DNA of 64,000 nt, taken from assembly GCF_008123515.1 (NCBI RefSeq), contig NZ_VSSR01000081.1, forward strand, positions 1-64,000. Direction: 5' to 3'. The notes under the pieces are model-generated. The model had not been told where the DNA came from. It did no database searches and saw only the letters and a list, made by a program, of their open reading frames with translations. This document shows, in pieces, positions 46,969 through 56,114 of the stretch. Position 1 is the stretch's first letter; every line of letters starts with the position of its first letter. The position numbers were made by a program, and so were the translations under genes. Source of the DNA: Bradyrhizobium cytisi (GTDB lineage Bacteria > Pseudomonadota > Alphaproteobacteria > Rhizobiales > Xanthobacteraceae).

Positions 46969-47697
46969 TCAACCTCCCTTGAATCGGGCGACAAGGCGGT
47001 GAGAGTCACCGGGATAGAGCAGGCGCACCGCGGTGATGGTGCGCGCGCTACGCCAGGTATAGCGGTCGATCACCAGGCAGGGCGCGCCGACGGCGATGTC
47101 GAGCGCCTCCGCGGTGCGATCATCCGCGACAATGGCGCTGATCGTATGCTCGGCCTCTGTCCACGGGACATGATGAAGCAGCCACGAGCCCGGCGGCTCG
47201 CGCGAGAAATCCGCCGTTGCAGCATTCGGCACAGAGGCGAGATCGATCAGCCGGTCCTCGACCGCAAAGGGCACATTGTCGGCGCTGTGACGGCAGGCGA
47301 TCGAGACCACCTTGCCGGCTTTCTTGACGCCAAGACGCTCGCGGTCGGCAGCGGTCGCGGCGCGCAGCTTGCGGCTGATCAACTCGTAGCCGTAACCGCG
47401 CCCGAGTGCGGTGATCTCGGCGCGGATGTCGGCAATCTTGAGCACCGCCGACTGGTGCTGCGGCCGCCGCACGAAAGAGCCGGCACGGCGGCGCCGCTCG
47501 ATCAGGTCGGCCTGCGCCAGCTCCGACAGCGCCTTGTTCACCGTCATGCGCGAGCAGCCGTAACGTGCGACCAGCTCGTGCTCGAAGGGAATGCGATGGC
47601 CCGGCGGCCATTCGCCGGTCAGGATACGCTTTTCGATATCGGCGCGGATCCGCTTGTAGAGCGTCGGCTTGTCGGCAGCATCAGTCGCGAGGCTCAT
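46969..47697 (-). CDS. hutC: Histidine utilization repressor HutC (GntR family)
   Basis: 242-aa regulator. The N-terminal winged helix has RIRADIEKRILTGEWPPGHR and RYGCSRMTVNKALSELAQ, the GntR pattern, followed by a UTRA effector domain (from about residue 90). In known systems HutC binds urocanate, which relieves repression of hut genes. It overlaps hutF by 4 bases. The 20-bp palindrome at 49087-49106, between the divergent hutF and hutI genes, is the probable operator. Confidence 0.93.
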   Translation of the reverse strand: MSLATDAADKPTLYKRIRADIEKRILTGEWPPGHRIPFEHELVARYGCSRMTVNKALSELAQADLIERRRRAGSFVRRPQHQSAVLKIADIRAEITALGRGYGYELISRKLRAATAADRERLGVKKAGKVVSIACRHSADNVPFAVEDRLIDLASVPNAATADFSREPPGSWLLHHVPWTEAEHTISAIVADDRTAEALDIAVGAPCLVIDRYTWRSARTITAVRLLYPGDSHRLVARFKGG

Positions 47698-49052
47698 GCG
47701 ACGAGCCTCCGCATTGATGCATTGAAGCGTTCGCGCGCGGACCGGCGCAATTTGTGCTGCCCGCTTTCAACGATCTTGTTGCCGCCGGCCCAGACGCAAT
47801 CGATCGCGCCGTGGCCTGCCGCAAAGATCCAGCCGTCGATCACGGCGTCGCGCGCGCGTCCCCCCAGCGACGGATGCGCGGCATCGAGCGTGACGATATC
47901 GGCACGCGCGCCCGGCGCGAGGCCCGCAGCCGGCTGCGCCAGCGCCCGGGCCCCGCCCGCAAGGGCATCGTCGAACAGCGTGCGCCCCGTCGAACGGCCG
48001 ACGCCACCGGACAGCACGTTGCGCGCGCGATGCTTGAGCCGCTGGCCATATTCAAGCTGGCGCAGCTCGTCGGCGACGCCGACGAGCACGTTGGAATCGG
48101 TGCCGACACCAAACGCGCCGCCAGCGTCAAGAAATTCGCGTGCCGGAAAAATGCCGTCGCCGAGGCTCGCCTCGGTGACAGGGCAGAGACCTGCCACCGC
48201 GCCGGTCTTCGCGAATGCGCTGACTTCTACATCCGTCATGTGGGTCGCATGAATGAGGCACCAGCGTTGATCGACCGGGGCATGCTCAAGGAGCCATTGC
48301 ACCGGGCGTCGTCCCGACCAGGCCAAGCAGTCCTCGACTTCCTTCACCTGCTCAGCGGCATGAATGTGTACCGGCCCGCCTTCGGCGAGTGGAATGATCG
48401 CCGCGAGCTCGTCCGGCGTCACCGCGCGCAGACTGTGCGGCGCGATCCCGATATTGGCGCCCGGCAATGCCGCAATGGCCTTGCGCGAGGCAGCCATCAG
48501 TGTGGCGAACTGATCGACCGAGCAGATGAAGCGGCGTTGACCATCGTGAGGCGCGGCGCCGCCGAAGGAGCCGTGCGCATAAAAACTCGGCAGCAGCGTC
48601 AGGCCGATGCTTGAGGCTTCAGCAGCCCCTGCAATGCGCGCGGCCATCTCGGCGGGATCGGCGTAGGGCGAGCCGTCGCGATCGTGATGCAAATAATGGA
48701 ACTCGCCGACGCGGGTAAAACCCTGCTCCAGCATCTCGACATAAAGCAGTGTCGCGACAGCGGCAACATCGTCCGGCGTCATCGCTAGCGCAAAGCGATA
48801 CATCGTCTCGCGCCAGGTCCAGAATGTATCGGTGCTATCGCCGCGCAGCTCGGCAAGTCCCGCCATGCCTCGCTGGAAAGCGTGGCTGTGCAGGCTCGCA
48901 AGTCCCGGAAGCGCGATGGCGTGGCCCTCGTCGCCCGCGGCCGGCGCGACGCCCGGCGTCACCTCCGCGATCGCGCCGGCGGTGATGACCACCTGCACGT
49001 CATTGGCCCAGCCCGAGGGCAGGAGCGCGGAGGCGAAATGCAGTCGGGACAT
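47694..49052 (-). CDS. hutF: Formimidoylglutamate deiminase
   Basis: 452-aa amidohydrolase that converts N-formimidoyl-L-glutamate to N-formyl-L-glutamate and ammonia, the mark of the five-step histidine pathway. LPGLASLHSHAFQRGMAGL holds the metal-binding HSH (res 55-57). RWCLIHATHMTDVEVSAFAKTG and CPVTEASLGDGIFPAREFL follow, and GVGTDSNVLVGVADELRQLE holds the late metal Asp. It is the first gene of the minus-strand half of the hut region. The pathway then needs N-formylglutamate deformylase (HutG), which I do not find in the window. Confidence 0.94.
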   Translation of the reverse strand: MSRLHFASALLPSGWANDVQVVITAGAIAEVTPGVAPAAGDEGHAIALPGLASLHSHAFQRGMAGLAELRGDSTDTFWTWRETMYRFALAMTPDDVAAVATLLYVEMLEQGFTRVGEFHYLHHDRDGSPYADPAEMAARIAGAAEASSIGLTLLPSFYAHGSFGGAAPHDGQRRFICSVDQFATLMAASRKAIAALPGANIGIAPHSLRAVTPDELAAIIPLAEGGPVHIHAAEQVKEVEDCLAWSGRRPVQWLLEHAPVDQRWCLIHATHMTDVEVSAFAKTGAVAGLCPVTEASLGDGIFPAREFLDAGGAFGVGTDSNVLVGVADELRQLEYGQRLKHRARNVLSGGVGRSTGRTLFDDALAGGARALAQPAAGLAPGARADIVTLDAAHPSLGGRARDAVIDGWIFAAGHGAIDCVWAGGNKIVESGQHKLRRSARERFNASMRRLVA

Positions 49053-49086
49053 GATGACACGCCGGCTGGACAGAACCGGCTTACGA

Positions 49087-49106
49087 TTATATGTCTAGAC
49101 ATATAA
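49087..49106. promoter_or_regulatory. Probable HutC operator (perfect 20-bp palindrome)
   Basis: TTATATGTCTAGACATATAA is a perfect palindrome centred in the 98-base gap between the divergent hutF and hutI genes. GntR/HutC repressors bind short TGTnnnnACA-like palindromes, and the site is placed to control both directions at once. Confidence 0.8.
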
Positions 49107-49150
49107 GTCAAGCATCCCAGGGCGCAGGGACTTCGCGAAGGGACAGTGGC

Positions 49151-50365
49151 ATGGCAGAGCGCTTCGACCGGATCTGGCACAACGCCCGGCTCGCTACGAT
49201 GCGGGCCGACCGTCCCGATCTCGGCGAGATCGAGCATGGCCTGATCGCCATACGCGACGGCCACGTCGCCTATGCCGGTGCAGCTGCGGATTTCCCAGCG
49301 GATGCGGACGCCGTCCAGCGGATCGATTGCGAAGGGCGCTGGATCACGCCGGGCCTCGTCGACTGCCACACCCATCTCGTCTATGGCGGCAACCGCGCGC
49401 ACGAGTTCGAGCTGCGCCTGAAGGGCGCGAGCTACGAGGAGATTGCGCGTGCCGGCGGCGGCATCGTCGCGACGGTGGCCGCGACGCGCAAGGCGAGCGA
49501 AGCCGAGCTGGTCGCGAGCGCGCTGCCGCGTCTCGATGCGCTGATCGGCGAGGGTGCCACCACGGTCGAGATCAAGTCCGGCTATGGGCTCGACACCGAG
49601 ACCGAGATGCGCCAGCTCGCGGCCGCCCGCAGCCTCGGCCGTCAACGGAGAGTCTCGATCCGCACCTCCTTCCTCGGCGCGCACGCGCTGCCGGTGGAGG
49701 CCGACGGCGACAAGGATCGCTATATCGATTTCGTCTGCAACGAGATGCTGCCGGCTGTCGCAAAGGCGGGCCTTGCCGATGCCGTTGATGCCTTCATGGA
49801 AGGCATCGCGTTCTCGGCGGAGCACACGGCACGTGTGTTCGAGGCGGCGAGGGCGCTTGGGCTGCCGGTCAAGCTCCATGCCGATCAGCTCTCGAACCTC
49901 GGCGGCGCTGCGCTCGCTGCAAAATTCTCCGCGCTCTCCGCCGATCATCTGGAGCATACCGACGAGGCCGGCGCTGCGGCGATGGCGAAGGCCGGAACGG
50001 TGGCCGTGCTGCTGCCCGGCGCCTTCTACTTCATCCGCGAGACGCAAAAGCCGCCGGTCGAGGCCTTTCGCAGGTACGGCGTCCCCATGGCGCTCGCGAC
50101 CGACTGCAATCCCGGCAGCTCGCCGCTGACCTCGCTGCTGCTCGCCATGAACATGGGTGCGACGCTGTTCCGGATGACGGTGGCCGAATGTCTCGTCGGT
50201 GTTACCCGTGAAGGCGCGCGGGCACTCGGCGTGCTCGATGAGACCGGCACGCTTGAGGCCGGCAAATGGTGCGACCTCGCGATCTGGGACATCGAGCGTC
50301 CCGCCGAGCTCGTCTACCGCATCGGCTTCAATCCGTTGCACCGCCGGGTGTGGAGGGGCCAATGA
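49151..50365 (+). CDS. hutI: Imidazolonepropionase
   Basis: 404-aa amidohydrolase that opens imidazolone-propionate to N-formimidoylglutamate, third step of histidine breakdown. ITPGLVDCHTHLVYGGNRAH carries the metal HxH (res 73-75) and the substrate Arg; IKSGYGLDTETEMRQL, KLHADQLSNLGG and LATDCNPGSSP are the remaining family segments with metal His and Asp. ATG at 49151 has AAGGGA upstream; an in-frame ATG at 49091 would lie inside the operator. It overlaps hutH by 4 bases. Confidence 0.95.
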   Translation: MAERFDRIWHNARLATMRADRPDLGEIEHGLIAIRDGHVAYAGAAADFPADADAVQRIDCEGRWITPGLVDCHTHLVYGGNRAHEFELRLKGASYEEIARAGGGIVATVAATRKASEAELVASALPRLDALIGEGATTVEIKSGYGLDTETEMRQLAAARSLGRQRRVSIRTSFLGAHALPVEADGDKDRYIDFVCNEMLPAVAKAGLADAVDAFMEGIAFSAEHTARVFEAARALGLPVKLHADQLSNLGGAALAAKFSALSADHLEHTDEAGAAAMAKAGTVAVLLPGAFYFIRETQKPPVEAFRRYGVPMALATDCNPGSSPLTSLLLAMNMGATLFRMTVAECLVGVTREGARALGVLDETGTLEAGKWCDLAIWDIERPAELVYRIGFNPLHRRVWRGQ

Positions 50366-51921
50366 TGGAGCCGCGCGCAGCGATCGTCGTCAAGCCGGGA
50401 ACGGTGAGCCTCCACGACCTCGCGCGCGTGCTGGCAGGTGCGCCCGTGATACTCGATGCCGCGTTCTGGCCGCGCGTCGAGGCGGCCGCGGAGATCGTTG
50501 CGAAGGCCGCGCAGGCCGCTGCTCCCGTCTATGGGATCAACACCGGCTTCGGGAAGCTGGCGTCGAAGCGGATTCCGCCGGACCAGACCGCGCTGCTTCA
50601 GCGCAACCTCATCGTCTCGCATTGCTGCGGTGTCGGCCCGGCGACGCCGGAGCCGATCGTGCGGTTGATGATAGCGCTGAAAATCGTCTCGCTCGGGCGC
50701 GGTGCCTCCGGCGTACGCCGCGAGGTCATCGAGCAGCTCCAGGCCATGCTGGCGCGGGGCGTGTATCCGCTGGTGCCACAGCAGGGCTCGGTCGGCGCCT
50801 CCGGCGATCTCGCGCCGCTTGCCCACATGACGGCGGTGATGATCGGCGACGGGCAGGCGATCGTCGACGGCAAGGCGGTGCCGGGCAGTGAGGCGCTCGC
50901 CGCGGCCGGCCTTGCGCCGTTGACGCTCGGCCCCAAGGAGGGTCTCGCGCTGATTAACGGCACGCAGTTCTCGACTGCCTATGCCATTGCCGGCGTGCTG
51001 CGCGCATTTGGCCTGCTGCGCGCCGCCCTTGTCACCGGCGCGCTGTCGGTCGATGCGGCGATGGCCTCGACGGCGCCGTTCCGTCCTGAGATCCAGGCGC
51101 TCCGCGGTCATCCCGGGCAGATCGCCGCGGCTGCGACCCTGACTGCGCTGCTCGACGGCAGCGATATCCGCCTGTCCCATCTCGAGGGCGACGAGCGCGT
51201 GCAGGATCCCTATTGCCTGCGCTGCCAGCCGCAGGTCGCGGGCGCCGCGCTCGACCTGATCACGCAGGCCGCGCGCACGCTGATCACCGAGGCCAACGCT
51301 GTCACCGACAATCCGCTGGTGCTGGTCGAGACCGGCGAGATCGTCTCCGGCGGCAATTTCCACGCGGAGCCGGTGGCCTTTGCCGCCGATACGATCGCGC
51401 TGGCGCTGTCGGAAATCGGCGCGATCAGCGAGCGGCGCATCGCGACGCTGGTTGACCCCGCGCTCAATTTTGGCCTGCCGCCGTTCCTCACCCCCGATCC
51501 CGGAATCAATTCCGGCTTCATGATCGCCGAGGTGACGGCCGCCGCACTCTACGCCGAGAACAAGCAGCGTGCGGCGGCCTGCTCGATCGACTCGACGCCG
51601 ACCAGCGCCAACCAGGAAGACCACGTCTCGATGGCCGCCCATGCCGCGCGGCGGCTCTCCGACATGGCCGACAATCTCGCCGCGATTTTAGGCATCGAGC
51701 TTCTGGTCGCAGCGCAAGGCATCACGCTGCGCGCGCCGCATGCGACCAGTGCGCCGCTCGTCGCCGTCATCGCGGCATTGCGTGAGCAAGTGCCCGCGCT
51801 CGGCGCCGACCGCTACATGGCCGGCGATCTCGCCGAAGCCGCTGCGCTGATCGAAGCCGACGCACTGCCGGCCGCGGCGCTCACGGCGCTTCCAATCGAT
51901 CCGTTCCCACAACTTGACTGA
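50362..51921 (+). CDS. hutH: Histidine ammonia-lyase
   Basis: 519-aa lyase removing ammonia from histidine to give urocanate, first step of the pathway. GSVGASGDLAPLAHM (around res 142-156) contains the Ala-Ser-Gly (146-148) that cyclises to the MIO cofactor, and YGINTGFGKLA near the N-terminus has the catalytic Tyr. The C-terminal half has CSIDSTPTSANQEDHVSMA. Start ATG overlaps the hutI stop; a second Met follows at once. Part of the plus-strand operon hutI-hutH-hutU. Confidence 0.96.
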   Translation: MMEPRAAIVVKPGTVSLHDLARVLAGAPVILDAAFWPRVEAAAEIVAKAAQAAAPVYGINTGFGKLASKRIPPDQTALLQRNLIVSHCCGVGPATPEPIVRLMIALKIVSLGRGASGVRREVIEQLQAMLARGVYPLVPQQGSVGASGDLAPLAHMTAVMIGDGQAIVDGKAVPGSEALAAAGLAPLTLGPKEGLALINGTQFSTAYAIAGVLRAFGLLRAALVTGALSVDAAMASTAPFRPEIQALRGHPGQIAAAATLTALLDGSDIRLSHLEGDERVQDPYCLRCQPQVAGAALDLITQAARTLITEANAVTDNPLVLVETGEIVSGGNFHAEPVAFAADTIALALSEIGAISERRIATLVDPALNFGLPPFLTPDPGINSGFMIAEVTAAALYAENKQRAAACSIDSTPTSANQEDHVSMAAHAARRLSDMADNLAAILGIELLVAAQGITLRAPHATSAPLVAVIAALREQVPALGADRYMAGDLAEAAALIEADALPAAALTALPIDPFPQLD

Positions 51922-51946
51922 ACAAGACTCGTCTGAAGAGGTCTTC

Positions 51947-53617
51947 ATGAACCGCCGACTGGACAATGACCGCATCATCCGCGCCCCCCGCGGCAGCGAC
52001 ATCAGCGCCAAGAGCTGGCAGACGGAAGCACCGCTCCGTATGCTGATGAACAATCTCGATCCTGATGTCGCGGAGCGCCCGAGCGAGCTCGTCGTCTATG
52101 GCGGCATCGGCCGCGCCGCGCGCGACTGGGAGAGCTTTGACCGGATCGTCGCGTCGCTGCGCGAGCTCGAAGGCGACCAGACCCTGCTGATCCAGTCCGG
52201 TAAGCCGGTCGGTGTTTTCCGCACGCACCCGGATGCGCCGCGCGTGCTGATCGCGAATTCGAACCTCGTGCCGCACTGGGCGACGCTGGATCATTTCAAC
52301 GAGCTCGATCGCAAGGGTCTGATGATGTACGGCCAGATGACGGCGGGTTCCTGGATCTATATCGGCAGCCAGGGCATCGTGCAGGGCACCTACGAGACCT
52401 TCGTCGAGGTCGGCCGCCGCCATTATGGCGGCAGTCTTGCCGGCAAATGGATTCTCACCGCCGGTCTCGGCGGCATGGGCGGCGCGCAGCCGCTGGCGGC
52501 GACCATGGCCGGCGCTTCGATGCTTGCGGTCGAATGCCAGCCGAGCCGCATCGAGATGCGCCTGCGCACCGGCTATCTCGATCGACAGGCCGCGACGCTC
52601 GACGAGGCGTTGGCGATCATGGCGGAGTCTGCCAAGACCAAGAAGGTGGTCTCGGTCGGTCTGCTCGGCAATGCCGCGGAGATTTTCCCCGAGCTGGTGC
52701 GCCGCGGCGTCAAGCCCGACATCGTCACCGACCAGACCAGTGCGCATGATCCGATCAACGGCTATTTGCCGAAGGGCTGGACGCTGGCCGATTGGGAAGC
52801 CAAGCGGGCGTCTGATCCGAAGTCGGTGGAGCGTGCGTCGAAGACATCGATGGTCGAGCACGTCCAGGCCATGCTGGATTTCCACGCGCAGGGAATCCCG
52901 ACGCTCGACTATGGCAACAATATCCGCCAGATGGCGCAGGATATGGGCCTGAAGAACGCCTTTGATTTCCCCGGCTTCGTGCCCGCCTACATCCGGCCTC
53001 TGTTCTGCCGCGGCGTAGGGCCATTCCGCTGGGCCGCGCTCTCGGGTGATCCCGAGGACATCTTCAGGACCGATGCCAAGGTCAAGGAGCTGATGCCCGA
53101 CGACCAGCATCTGCACAATTGGCTCGATATGGCCAGGGAGCGCATCAAGTTCCAGGGCCTGCCGGCGCGGATCTGCTGGGTCGGTCTTGGTGATCGCCAT
53201 CGCCTCGGCCTTGCCTTCAACGAGATGGTCGCGCGCGGCGAGTTGAAGGCGCCGATCGTGATCGGCCGCGATCATCTCGACAGCGGCTCGGTGGCAAGCC
53301 CGAACCGCGAGACCGAGGCCATGAAGGACGGGTCGGATGCCGTGTCCGACTGGCCCTTGCTCAACGCATTATTGAATTGCGCCAGCGGTGCGACCTGGGT
53401 CTCGCTGCATCACGGCGGCGGCGTCGGCATCGGCTATTCGCAGCACGCCGGGATGGTGATCGTCGCCGACGGCACGCCGGAGGCCGCCACGCGCATCGAA
53501 CGCGTGCTCTGGAACGATCCGGCCAGCGGCGTCATGCGCCATGCGGATGCGGGGTACGACATCGCGATCGACTGCGCCCGTGACAAGGGGCTAGAGCTGC
53601 CGAGCCTGACGAAGTAG
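51947..53617 (+). CDS. hutU: Urocanate hydratase
   Basis: 556-aa NAD-containing enzyme that turns urocanate to imidazolone-propionate, second step of the pathway. LTAGLGGMGGAQPLAATMAG is the NAD-binding loop; YGNNIRQMAQDMG and FPGFVPAYIRPLFCRGVGPF are urocanase signatures, the latter with the conserved Cys; SLHHGGGVGIGYSQHAGM is near the end. ATG at 51947 with GAAGAGG upstream. It ends the hutI-H-U operon and is 9 bases from the stop of the convergent beta-lactamase gene. Confidence 0.97.
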   Translation: MNRRLDNDRIIRAPRGSDISAKSWQTEAPLRMLMNNLDPDVAERPSELVVYGGIGRAARDWESFDRIVASLRELEGDQTLLIQSGKPVGVFRTHPDAPRVLIANSNLVPHWATLDHFNELDRKGLMMYGQMTAGSWIYIGSQGIVQGTYETFVEVGRRHYGGSLAGKWILTAGLGGMGGAQPLAATMAGASMLAVECQPSRIEMRLRTGYLDRQAATLDEALAIMAESAKTKKVVSVGLLGNAAEIFPELVRRGVKPDIVTDQTSAHDPINGYLPKGWTLADWEAKRASDPKSVERASKTSMVEHVQAMLDFHAQGIPTLDYGNNIRQMAQDMGLKNAFDFPGFVPAYIRPLFCRGVGPFRWAALSGDPEDIFRTDAKVKELMPDDQHLHNWLDMARERIKFQGLPARICWVGLGDRHRLGLAFNEMVARGELKAPIVIGRDHLDSGSVASPNRETEAMKDGSDAVSDWPLLNALLNCASGATWVSLHHGGGVGIGYSQHAGMVIVADGTPEAATRIERVLWNDPASGVMRHADAGYDIAIDCARDKGLELPSLTK

Positions 53618-53626
53618 CGGCGGCCT

Positions 53627-54517
53627 TCACTTCGCCAGTTGAAGCGCGGCCGTCTGCTTGGCGAGCTGCTTGTCGAAATCCTCCGACAGGCCTGTGGCGT
53701 AGGTCGCGAGCTCGCCGGGCTTCACGAACGGATTTGGCGTGGCGCTCTTGATCTGCTGCGCGCGCTTGTCCTGCATGCCGTAGACCTCGGGATGCGGCCC
53801 GAGCAGCACGTCGACCTTCATCGCCTTGGCCTTGGCGAAGGTCGCGCGGTAGTCGTCGACGATGCCGGGATAGGTCGGCTGGCCGACCAGCCGGTTCAGC
53901 GCCACGGTGCCGCTGCAGAAGAACAGCACCTGGCGGTCCTGGTCGCCGTCCTTCACCGTCATCTCCCAGCTGGTGCAGCCCGGCGAATGGCCGGGTGTCT
54001 CATGCGCCGTCAGCGTGGTGTCGCCGAGCGTAACCTTGTCGCCTTCCTTCACCGTGCGATCGACCTTCACCGGGGCAAAGCCGAGGTCCGCGTTCTTCTC
54101 GTCGCCCGGATAGTAGCCGCCTTCGAGCAGCGGCTTGTCGCGTTCGCCCGCGACAAGCTGCGCGCCGCTGTCCGTCTTGATCTCGGCAAAGCCGCCGGTG
54201 TGATCGAGATGGGCGTGGCTGTTGAGGATGTATTTGATGTCGGCGACCTTGAAGCCGAGCTTGGCGATGTGGTCCTTGATCATGCCGGTCGACTGCGGCA
54301 TCGCGGTGTCAATCAGGATCAGGCCCTGCGACGTCTTGATGACATAGACGGCGATGCCGTCGGTGCCGACATAATAGATGTTGTCGATGAGCTGGAATGG
54401 CTCGAACGGCGCCGTCCACTTCACCATGACCACCGCCAGGAAGTCCTTGATGGTCTGGGCCTGCGCAGCAGGTGCGAAGAATGCCAGCGCGCACAGCGCG
54501 GCCGCGAGCTTTCTCAT
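53627..54517 (-). CDS. blaBJP: Subclass B3 metallo-beta-lactamase, BJP-1 like
   Basis: 296-aa exported zinc hydrolase that opens beta-lactam rings, including carbapenems in studied B3 enzymes. Signal peptide res 1-20 ends AAQAQ. Metal ligands are in HAHLDH (101-106), GHSPGCTSW (His177) and GPHPEVYG (His242), the B3 pattern. To my recollection it is very similar along its length to BJP-1 of Bradyrhizobium, including the N-terminal TIKDFLAV and EPFQLIDNIYYVGTDG; the residue before HAHLDH is Ser where I recall Thr. It is a resident chromosomal gene without mobile flanks. Natural function and activity of this copy are not shown. Confidence 0.93.
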   Translation of the reverse strand: MRKLAAALCALAFFAPAAQAQTIKDFLAVVMVKWTAPFEPFQLIDNIYYVGTDGIAVYVIKTSQGLILIDTAMPQSTGMIKDHIAKLGFKVADIKYILNSHAHLDHTGGFAEIKTDSGAQLVAGERDKPLLEGGYYPGDEKNADLGFAPVKVDRTVKEGDKVTLGDTTLTAHETPGHSPGCTSWEMTVKDGDQDRQVLFFCSGTVALNRLVGQPTYPGIVDDYRATFAKAKAMKVDVLLGPHPEVYGMQDKRAQQIKSATPNPFVKPGELATYATGLSEDFDKQLAKQTAALQLAK

Positions 54518-54782
54518 GGATTGTCCTCCCGATTGTTGTTGTCGTTGCGACCGCAGGTGACGCCCGCGGATCGACCAGGCCCACGCTAAATGCTGCGCGA
54601 TGGGGCAGCAACGGCCTGATGCTCGAAAAATTCCGCGTCATGCGCGGAATAACGGTCGCTGTCCTGTTTGAGCATGGCGGCGATTGCTGCACTGCGCCGA
54701 TCGCGTTTGACCGCATGCGGGCCGACCGCCATACTTTGCGTCAAGACGGGCCAGCAAGGACTCGTCAGCACCGGGAGCTGAA

Positions 54783-56099
54783 ATGACCAAATCATTGTCC
54801 GTCGTCACGGGGGCGCTGATGTCCCTCGTCTGCTTGGCTTCGACAGCCTTCGCGCAGCCGGCCTGCGTGACCCAGAACATGGCCGTGCCGCCGGGCGCCA
54901 ACACCACCGACAAGGCGGCGCCGTTCTTCATCGACACCACCGGCCTCGATTTCAAGACCACGCCGCCGACGCGCGATCCCTCCAATCCCAACTATCCGCG
55001 TGCGACCGAGCTGCCCGACGGCACGCTGCCGCCACCGGGTGCGGAAGGCAATTTCATCATTGGCCCCACCCACAATCCCGCGCCCGAGACCATCGCGAAG
55101 GAGGGCGTGCCGCGCGGCACGACAAAATCATTCACGCTCTCGTCGAAGGACAGCACGATCTACAATCCCGGCCTGATCCGCGACGACGTTGCCGGCTGCA
55201 CCAATTCCTCGATCATGACGACCGTGACCGCGCCGGACGACAAGTCGAACATGATCGTCAACACCAGCCATCCCGGCATCTGGTCGCGCACGATCGACGT
55301 CTATGTGCCGGCGCAATACGTACCCGGTACCGAGGCGCCCTTCATTGTGATCGGCGACGGCGGCTCTGCCGCCTACAAGGATCTCCCGGCCACACTCGAC
55401 AATCTGATCGCGCAGCGCCGCGTGCCGCCGATGATCGCGATCCAGATCGGCAATGGCGGGCAGGATGCGCAGGGCAGTCAGCGCGGCCGTGAATATGACG
55501 CGGTGTCGGGGGCCTACGCGCAGTTCGTCGAGCGCGAGGTGCTGCCGCTCGTCGAGCAGAACGCCGGCGTCGAGCTCACCAGGAACCCCGAAGGACGCGC
55601 CACCATGGGGCTGAGCTCGAGCGGCGTGGCAGCCTTCACCATGGCCTGGTTCTATCCCGATCTCTATCATCGCGTGCTGGCGTTCTCACCGACCATGGTC
55701 AACCAACAATGGCCGCATGATCCGTCACTGCGTGGCGGCGCCTGGGAATATCACAGCACGTGGGCGGGACCGGCGGGCCCGAACCTGATCTCGAAGGCGG
55801 GCGTGCTGACGCCGGCCGAACCGCCTGGCGTGCCGCTGATCGTCGCCGCGCCGACCAAGCCGATCCGCTTCTGGTATTTCGGCGGCGACCAGGACCTGTT
55901 CTATCCCAACCCAACCATTCCCGACGGCATGCACGACTGGACCTTGTCGAACGCCGTGATGGCGAAGGTGCTGGCGGCGAAGGGTTACCACTACCAGTTC
56001 CTGTTCGTGCGCAATGCCAAGCACGTCGATCGTCCGACGATCGCGCAAACGCTGCCTTCGGCGCTGGAGTGGGTCTGGAAGGGCTATCCGATCCCTTGA
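54783..56099 (+). CDS. Secreted esterase, enterochelin-esterase/esterase D-like
   Basis: 438-aa alpha/beta-hydrolase with a signal peptide (res 1-24, ending AFAQ). The first 160 residues form a domain rich in Pro/Thr; the hydrolase core begins SRTIDVYVPAQYVPGTEAPF, with the nucleophile Ser in GLSSSG (res 276-281), a likely acid in WYFGGDQDLF and His in NAKHVD. Related to Fes/EstD and to feruloyl-esterase-like proteins. Natural substrate unknown; it may cleave plant or siderophore esters. It diverges from the beta-lactamase gene. Confidence 0.8.
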   Translation: MTKSLSVVTGALMSLVCLASTAFAQPACVTQNMAVPPGANTTDKAAPFFIDTTGLDFKTTPPTRDPSNPNYPRATELPDGTLPPPGAEGNFIIGPTHNPAPETIAKEGVPRGTTKSFTLSSKDSTIYNPGLIRDDVAGCTNSSIMTTVTAPDDKSNMIVNTSHPGIWSRTIDVYVPAQYVPGTEAPFIVIGDGGSAAYKDLPATLDNLIAQRRVPPMIAIQIGNGGQDAQGSQRGREYDAVSGAYAQFVEREVLPLVEQNAGVELTRNPEGRATMGLSSSGVAAFTMAWFYPDLYHRVLAFSPTMVNQQWPHDPSLRGGAWEYHSTWAGPAGPNLISKAGVLTPAEPPGVPLIVAAPTKPIRFWYFGGDQDLFYPNPTIPDGMHDWTLSNAVMAKVLAAKGYHYQFLFVRNAKHVDRPTIAQTLPSALEWVWKGYPIP

Positions 56100-56114
56100 G
56101 TCATCGCAGAAGGA

